Below are positions 24,067-27,384 of a stretch of DNA of 27,384 bases, piece by piece; within the stretch, counting starts at the first letter, position 1; each line of letters starts with the position of its first letter. The position numbers and the translations under genes were made by a program. The notes beneath the pieces are model-generated. The model was given only the letters and a program-made list of their open reading frames with translations, was not told where the DNA came from and ran no database searches. The DNA lies in contig JAGCTZ010000027.1 in assembly GCA_017963165.1 (NCBI GenBank), forward strand, positions 1 through 27,384, written 5' to 3'. The DNA comes from Treponema sp. Its GTDB lineage: Bacteria > Spirochaetota > Spirochaetia > Treponematales > Treponemataceae.

Positions 24067-24095
24067 ACTCTAACAGAATATGATTTTTGTGTCAA
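24067..24095 (-). promoter_or_regulatory. Promoter of the tyrS leader
   Basis: A perfect TTGACA (24095-24090), exactly 17 nt, TAGAGT (24072-24067) on the minus strand, between infA and tyrS. It ends 8 nt before the leader-peptide ATG. Confidence 0.7.
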
Positions 24096-24139
24096 TGCAA
24101 ACTGCATGATGTCAGATGTGAATAAATATAACCGTCCTG

Positions 24140-24358
24140 TTATTTCTGACGGAAAATAATTCTTCCTTTGTTCAAATCATAAGGAGAAAGGGCTACTTTT
24201 ACGCTGTCGCCCGGTACGATTCTAATGTAGTGCTTGCGCATTTTTCCAGAAAGATGTGCAAGAATCATGTGTCCGTTCTGTAATTCAACACGGAAAGTTG
24301 TGTTTGGAAGTGCTTCTTTTACTACGCCTTCTACTTCAATTGCTTCTTCTTTAGCCAT
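24140..24358 (-). CDS. infA: Translation initiation factor IF-1
   Basis: The 72-residue product has the normal length and sequence of bacterial IF-1, a single OB-fold that binds the ribosomal A site during initiation: [40 protein letters not shown], and [19 protein letters not shown] near the end. It has a leader of about 80 nt from a promoter that overlaps the divergent promoter of the DksA-like gene. A GAGG lies about 16 nt before the ATG, further than usual. tyrS follows on the same strand but has its own promoter. Confidence 0.96.
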   Translation of the reverse strand: MAKEEAIEVEGVVKEALPNTTFRVELQNGHMILAHLSGKMRKHYIRIVPGDSVKVALSPYDLNKGRIIFRQK

Positions 24359-24443
24359 ACGGTATTTCTAAAATCCTCTTTGTAAAAAAATTTAATAAAA
24401 TGCAAAAAAAGTGTTTGTGTTTTTGCGATTTTGCATTTATATT

Positions 24444-24472
24444 AGTATATACAAAACATTTGAACTTGACAA
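24444..24472 (-). promoter_or_regulatory. infA promoter, sharing its -35 with the divergent gene
   Basis: On the minus strand TTGTCA (24472-24467), 17 nt, TATACT (24449-24444). Its -35 hexamer overlaps the plus-strand TTGACA at 24466-24471 by five bases. Confidence 0.65.
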
Positions 24473-24494
24473 CACAGGTAAAAAAGTAAATTAT
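24466..24494 (+). promoter_or_regulatory. Promoter of the DksA-like gene
   Basis: TTGACA (24466-24471), 17 nt, AATTAT (24489-24494). The expected transcript start near 24501 leaves a short leader with the strong AGGGGGA site at 24512-24518. Confidence 0.6.
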
Positions 24495-24527
24495 CGGGTG
24501 TTAAAAATATTCAGGGGGAATAATAAA

Positions 24528-24884
24528 ATGGATCAAGCGTTTATCGAAAAAATGAAGAAGGAGCTCCTTAAACAACGGAAAACTATTCTTGAGTCTCTTG
24601 CGGGACAAAGTGATGATATGCGCGAACTTGTAAAAACTGTTGAATCTGGAGACGAAGCTGATGTAGCCGCAGATGCTATTGACCGCACTCTTCTTACTGC
24701 TCTTGGCTCTCAGGATGCAAAACGTCTTCAGCAGATTGATAATTGTCTGGACAGAATCTATCAGAATAAATACGGACGCTGTATTAAGTGTGGAAAAGAA
24801 ATTCCAAAAGGCAGACTCGAAGCTGTACCTTGGGCTTTAATGTGTGTTCCTTGTGCCAGCGAAGAAGAACGCAAACACAGATAA
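24528..24884 (+). CDS. TraR/DksA-type C4 zinc finger protein
   Basis: A 118-residue protein with an N-terminal helical part (QAFIEKMKKELLKQRKTILE; EADVAADAIDRTLL) and a C-terminal zinc finger C85-x2-C88-x17-C106-x2-C109 (CIKCGKEIPKGRLEAVPWAL). This is the layout of DksA/TraR proteins, which bind RNA polymerase through the secondary channel and, with ppGpp in some bacteria, tune promoters of translation genes. The acidic tip residues are present in modified form, so DksA-like activity is plausible but unproven. The start at 24528 follows AGGGGGA by about 9 nt; an in-frame ATG at 24411 lies upstream of the promoter. It is divergent from infA. Confidence 0.85.
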   Translation: MDQAFIEKMKKELLKQRKTILESLAGQSDDMRELVKTVESGDEADVAADAIDRTLLTALGSQDAKRLQQIDNCLDRIYQNKYGRCIKCGKEIPKGRLEAVPWALMCVPCASEEERKHR

Positions 24885-24929
24885 AGCGGCGTCCTTCAAC
24901 AAGCTCAGAAATCACAACGTTATTGTGAG
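24885..24929. other. Short convergent intergenic region with small hairpins
   Basis: Contains CACAA/TTGTG (24913-24917, 24923-24927) and the alternative GCTCA/TGAGC (24903-24907, 24926-24930). CCTTCAACAAGCTCAG (24893-24908) looks like a worn single arm of the palindrome type seen at 4785-4849. There is no T tract and no convincing terminator. Confidence 0.45.
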
Positions 24930-25823
24930 CTATAATTCAATATGTATTAATTTTCCATCAATAGGGTAGGTTATTTCTTTATAACCTGCCCTTCGTGCTT
25001 TTTCGGCAGCATAATCAAAACTTGCATCTAGGAATTCTGTTTTATGGGCATCAGAGTTTATGCAGACAGGCACGTTCTGTGCTTTAAGATATTCCAGAAA
25101 CTGTGAAGAAGGATATACATCATTCATAAGTCCACGGGCAATTGCGCCAGTATTGATTTCTGCAATAACTCCGGCTTTAGCTGCTTCCTTTGCTGTAAGA
25201 AGAAGCTGCTCTTTATACCAGCTGTCATTTTCATCACAATACTTGAGCGCCCCATTCCTCAATCTTATTAAGTCTGAATGACCAAGTATTTCAAACTTAC
25301 CTTTACGCAGCATTTCACGCTCTGCTTCAAAATAAGCGCACACAACAGACTTACCGTCTATACCACCTTTTCCATCAGAAAAAAGCTTGAGCATACCTTT
25401 CTGAACTTCTTCGACCTTGTTATCAACAGAAAAGAAACCATCAGGTTTATTCAAAAAATGAACTGAACCAATTAAATAGTCAGGTGCAAATTCTTTATAA
25501 GCGTTTTTGTCCGGAAATGCCAGACCAATTTTTTCGGAATAAAAATAATCGGCTTCAAAGCCAAGCAGAATCTTTATGCGGTCGGAATACTTTTCTTTCA
25601 GAGCCTTTATTGCAGCAACATATTCTGGAAAAGTCTGTGGCAGCATATGCCAGTTAGAATCAAATGGAGAATAAAACGCCGGATCAAGCGGATAAATGCT
25701 GTGTTCTGAAAATCCAAGAACAGTAAAGCCCTTGTCAATTGCAGCAAGAATATGCTCTTCGGCAGTGTTTTTTCCATCACTGAAGGTTGAATGAGTATGA
25801 AGGTTAATTTTTTGTTTTGTCAT
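24930..25823 (-). CDS. PHP-family phosphatase, histidinol-phosphatase-like
   Basis: A 297-residue PHP-domain protein, close in layout to the HisK/HisJ histidinol-phosphatases, which release histidinol from its phosphate using a metal centre. Metal-binding motifs are visible: NLHTHSTFSDG (His9, His11), FSEHS (about 38-42), a Glu in LLGFEADYF (about 90), IGSVHFL (about 117) and SDAH near residue 260. It lies 2 nt after the double-REC gene and is surely cotranscribed with it. No other his genes are nearby, so a different phosphate ester could be the substrate. Confidence 0.8.
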   Translation of the reverse strand: MTKQKINLHTHSTFSDGKNTAEEHILAAIDKGFTVLGFSEHSIYPLDPAFYSPFDSNWHMLPQTFPEYVAAIKALKEKYSDRIKILLGFEADYFYSEKIGLAFPDKNAYKEFAPDYLIGSVHFLNKPDGFFSVDNKVEEVQKGMLKLFSDGKGGIDGKSVVCAYFEAEREMLRKGKFEILGHSDLIRLRNGALKYCDENDSWYKEQLLLTAKEAAKAGVIAEINTGAIARGLMNDVYPSSQFLEYLKAQNVPVCINSDAHKTEFLDASFDYAAEKARRAGYKEITYPIDGKLIHIEL

Positions 25824-25825
25824 GA

Positions 25826-27079
25826 TTAGAATTCGCCTTTAAGTAAAGCCAGTGATTTTTGAACAAGCACGTTTGGCTTTTGAGGTTTAACTATATAACT
25901 TTTTGCACCAGAGCTAAGGATTTTTACAACCCAGTCACGCTGAAGACTTTGTGAATAAACAATTACAGGCGGAGCATCATAACGATTCTTAAGACTATTA
26001 AGAATATTAAAGCCCATATTGTCTGTAAGAATTACATCAAGAACAACAAGATTGAATTTTTCAGGAGAATAATCCTTTAAGAAGGCTGCACCATTTGGAT
26101 ATGCATAACACGTTGCGCCAAAACTTTCAAAAGCAGCCTTTGACATTGCAAGCGAACGGATATCGCTGTCGACAAGCGCAATTTTAAGAACTGTTCCGTC
26201 ATTTTCTTTAAGCGCTTCCGGATCAGAGTTTGTATCAGAAAAGAATCTTGTTTCAACAGAGCTGGAATCTGTGTCAAGATAAGAAGATGTAAGGATTCTG
26301 TCGGTGATAAGGTCAGAAACGCTCGAAGTGATTGTTGTATCAATGAGCGAGTTAAGAACCTTTGGCAGGTTATTAGACATTTCAATTCCGCTGTAGGTTT
26401 TATGACCATCAAGAAAATCCTTAAGGAAAGGACTAAGCGAAAGAATCTTAACATGCTTTGTATGAACCTTAGGACAAGCCAGAATATTATCAAGCAGGAA
26501 CTCCAGGTTGTAGCCGTCAACAAAGGTAAGATCAAGGTTTGTAAGCATGATGAGAATCTTTGGAGAATCAATTTCTTCTGTTTCAATCATTTCTGTAAGC
26601 TTATACTGAAGAAGCGCAAGCTTTTCGCGGTTTAAGCCAACTGCAAGCTCAATAAAGATGATGCTGTTGTTACGGTGAAGGTCAAGAACACTTGGAGTCG
26701 TGTCCATAGAAAGTGGATTGTGAAGAACTTTACCGATAGCTTCAAAGAATACGTCAAACTGAATCGGTTTTGAAAAATATTTGATTACACCATATTTTGC
26801 AAGAGCCGCAATGCTGCTTTTTTCTGCCGAAGGTCCGGTGATGATTACCGGAATACTTGCAGTGTTAGGGTCATTAAGTTTCTTTTCCAAAAATGCCATT
26901 TCTTCCATTCTGTCTTCACCCATATCAAGGATGATGAGGTTTGGAAGGACAGTAAGCATCTTAGGATACGAGTCTCTGTTTTCCTGAGTGAGTACAACTT
27001 CAATCTGGTCCACAGAAAGCTTCTGCTTTAAGAAATCCCTGAAAAGCTGATGACTATCAATTATTAAAACCTTTTTCAT
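25826..27079 (-). CDS. Double receiver protein with STAS-like middle domain
   Basis: A 417-residue signalling protein with three parts. REC1 (about 1-120) has Asp8, phospho-acceptor Asp52, Thr81 and Lys104, although the usual second acidic residue is Ser9. A middle section (about 128-225; IIFIELAVGLNREKLALLQY, ILIMLTNLDLTFVDGYNLEFLL, KHVKILSLSP) looks like a STAS domain. A Ser/Thr/Asp-rich linker follows (about 250-295), then REC2 (about 298-417) with Asp304, Asp306, Asp348, Ser376 and Lys398. There is no DNA-binding, GGDEF or other output domain, so it probably acts by protein contacts. Its ATG lies 10 nt after TATAAT (27095-27090). The PHP gene follows after 2 nt. Confidence 0.8.
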   Translation of the reverse strand: MKKVLIIDSHQLFRDFLKQKLSVDQIEVVLTQENRDSYPKMLTVLPNLIILDMGEDRMEEMAFLEKKLNDPNTASIPVIITGPSAEKSSIAALAKYGVIKYFSKPIQFDVFFEAIGKVLHNPLSMDTTPSVLDLHRNNSIIFIELAVGLNREKLALLQYKLTEMIETEEIDSPKILIMLTNLDLTFVDGYNLEFLLDNILACPKVHTKHVKILSLSPFLKDFLDGHKTYSGIEMSNNLPKVLNSLIDTTITSSVSDLITDRILTSSYLDTDSSSVETRFFSDTNSDPEALKENDGTVLKIALVDSDIRSLAMSKAAFESFGATCYAYPNGAAFLKDYSPEKFNLVVLDVILTDNMGFNILNSLKNRYDAPPVIVYSQSLQRDWVVKILSSGAKSYIVKPQKPNVLVQKSLALLKGEF

Positions 27080-27089
27080 CTTACCTAAA

Positions 27090-27095
27090 ATTATA
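27090..27095 (-). promoter_or_regulatory. -10 of the double-receiver gene
   Basis: A consensus TATAAT (minus strand) ends 10 nt before the ATG at 27079. The leader would be about 3-4 nt. No clear -35 was found. Confidence 0.45.
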
Positions 27096-27127
27096 CTACA
27101 GTGTTTGAAAAATATCTACAAAAAATT

Positions 27128-27169
27128 AGGTGCCAGGTTCCAGGTTTTAGGTTCCAGGATTTAGGAGAC
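27128..27169 (+). repeat. Six-unit heptamer tandem repeat
   Basis: Units start exactly every 7 nt at 27128, 27135, 27142, 27149, 27156 and 27163: AGGTGCC, AGGTTCC, AGGTTTT, AGGTTCC, AGGATTT, AGGAGAC. It directly abuts the presumed left part of the IS110 element. Confidence 0.8.
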
Positions 27170-27274
27170 AATATGTTGTGTCTCCATTTTGCAAAAACGT
27201 GGATTTAGCTGCAAAATGGAAATAAATAAAACCCCAAATGTAACATTACCAAAATGCAAAAGGAGACACAACAT
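27163..27274 (+). promoter_or_regulatory. Self-complementary leader upstream of the IS110 transposase
   Basis: ATGTTGTGTCTCC (27173-27185) pairs with GGAGACACAACAT (27262-27274), which holds the ribosome binding site GGAG and the first two bases of the start codon. One bulge later, TTTTGCA (27187-27193) pairs with TGCAAAA (27255-27261). Two competing hairpins exist: GGAGACA (27164-27170) with TGTCTCC (27179-27185), and CCATTTTGCA (27184-27193) with TGCAAAATGG (27210-27219). This region could hide the start site, and is also where IS110-group elements encode their bridge RNA. Confidence 0.7.
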
Positions 27275-27384
27275 GGAAATTATAATTTATGTAGGGATGG
27301 ATGTCCACAAGGATAGTTTTGTAGTCTGCTGTTATGATGCAAATAATGACAGATTTCTGTATGAAAAAAGTTTGAAAGCAACAA
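27273..27384 (+). CDS. IS110-family transposase, N-terminal fragment cut by window end
   Basis: The first 37 codons are visible and remain open at the edge. YVGMDVHKDSFVVCCYD matches the start of IS110/IS1111 (DEDD) transposases, with Asp10 as the first catalytic acidic residue. AGGAG lies about 7 nt before the ATG. This family lacks long terminal inverted repeats and, in the IS110 group, uses a bridge RNA from the upstream noncoding end to choose its target. The rest of the element lies beyond the window, so intactness is unknown. Confidence 0.85.
   Translation, partial: MEIIIYVGMDVHKDSFVVCCYDANNDRFLYEKSLKAT

Noticed and set aside
24411..24527. 39-residue N-terminal extension of the DksA-like protein
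   Set aside because: It would start upstream of the promoter for the gene. The ATG at 24528 has a strong AGGGGGA site and gives the normal family length.

Overview
The window looks like a chromosomal segment of a host- or gut-associated spirochaete, most likely a Treponema. This is inferred from gene content and style, not from a database search. Pointers are a moxR-DUF58-Bat operon, GTP-dependent PEP carboxykinase, short-form Pta, lipoprotein signals of the LLTSC type, and many A/T-rich promoters placed very close to start codons. No rRNA, tRNA or CRISPR array was seen. One IS110-type element begins at the right edge, and the helicase fragment at the left edge is distinctly more A/T-rich than the rest.

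Layout. 1-1098: C-terminal part of a UvrD/Rep helicase with zinc ribbons. 1099-1193: a hairpin-rich repeat with a terminator. 1194-2225 (-): pta. 2345-4779 (+): a C_GCAxxG_C_C protein and a sialate O-acetylesterase-like enzyme. 4857-6272 (-): a PurF-like phosphoribosyltransferase whose N-terminal nucleophile Cys is Gly. 6402-6599: a second copy of the repeat. 6685-7704 (+): a Wzz-like protein. 7720-8658 (-): a lipoprotein with an NAGPA domain. 8762-10612 (-): pckA. 10791-11066: a third copy of the repeat. 11185-14171 (+): a small orphan protein, an aminotransferase and a solute-binding lipoprotein. 14400-20980 (+): moxR, DUF58, a small BatD-like membrane protein, a BatA-BatB-BatC fusion and BatD with an SH3-like tail. 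21005-21559 (-): Smr protein. 21831-22478 (+): J-domain membrane protein. 22617-24358 (-): tyrS behind an apparent tyrosine attenuator, and infA. 24528-24884 (+): TraR/DksA-type zinc finger protein. 24930-27079 (-): PHP-family phosphatase and a REC-STAS-like-REC protein. 27273-end (+): start of an IS110-family transposase.

The strongest unexpected signals are regulatory or structural. (1) Upstream of tyrS there is a 34-codon leader ORF with a Tyr-rich run (AYLYYSY), followed by competing antiterminator and terminator hairpins. This is the layout of ribosome-mediated attenuation. (2) Two unrelated families of intergenic structured repeats occur, three copies each. In both, stem sequences differ between copies while pairing is kept. 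Family 1 is a string of up to five hairpins. Family 2 keeps an asymmetric GGAG/CGGGA internal loop between two variable stems. (3) Several promoters put the start codon about 6-11 nt after the -10 box with no Shine-Dalgarno sequence, which suggests leaderless transcripts. (4) The PurF-like protein, the three-part Bat fusion and the self-complementary leader of the IS110 element are each worth a check.

Functionally the window is mostly housekeeping and envelope: acetate and PEP metabolism, translation (tyrS, infA), envelope stress or assembly (Bat operon), polysaccharide (Wzz, esterase, NAGPA) and signalling. No large defence or secretion island was found.
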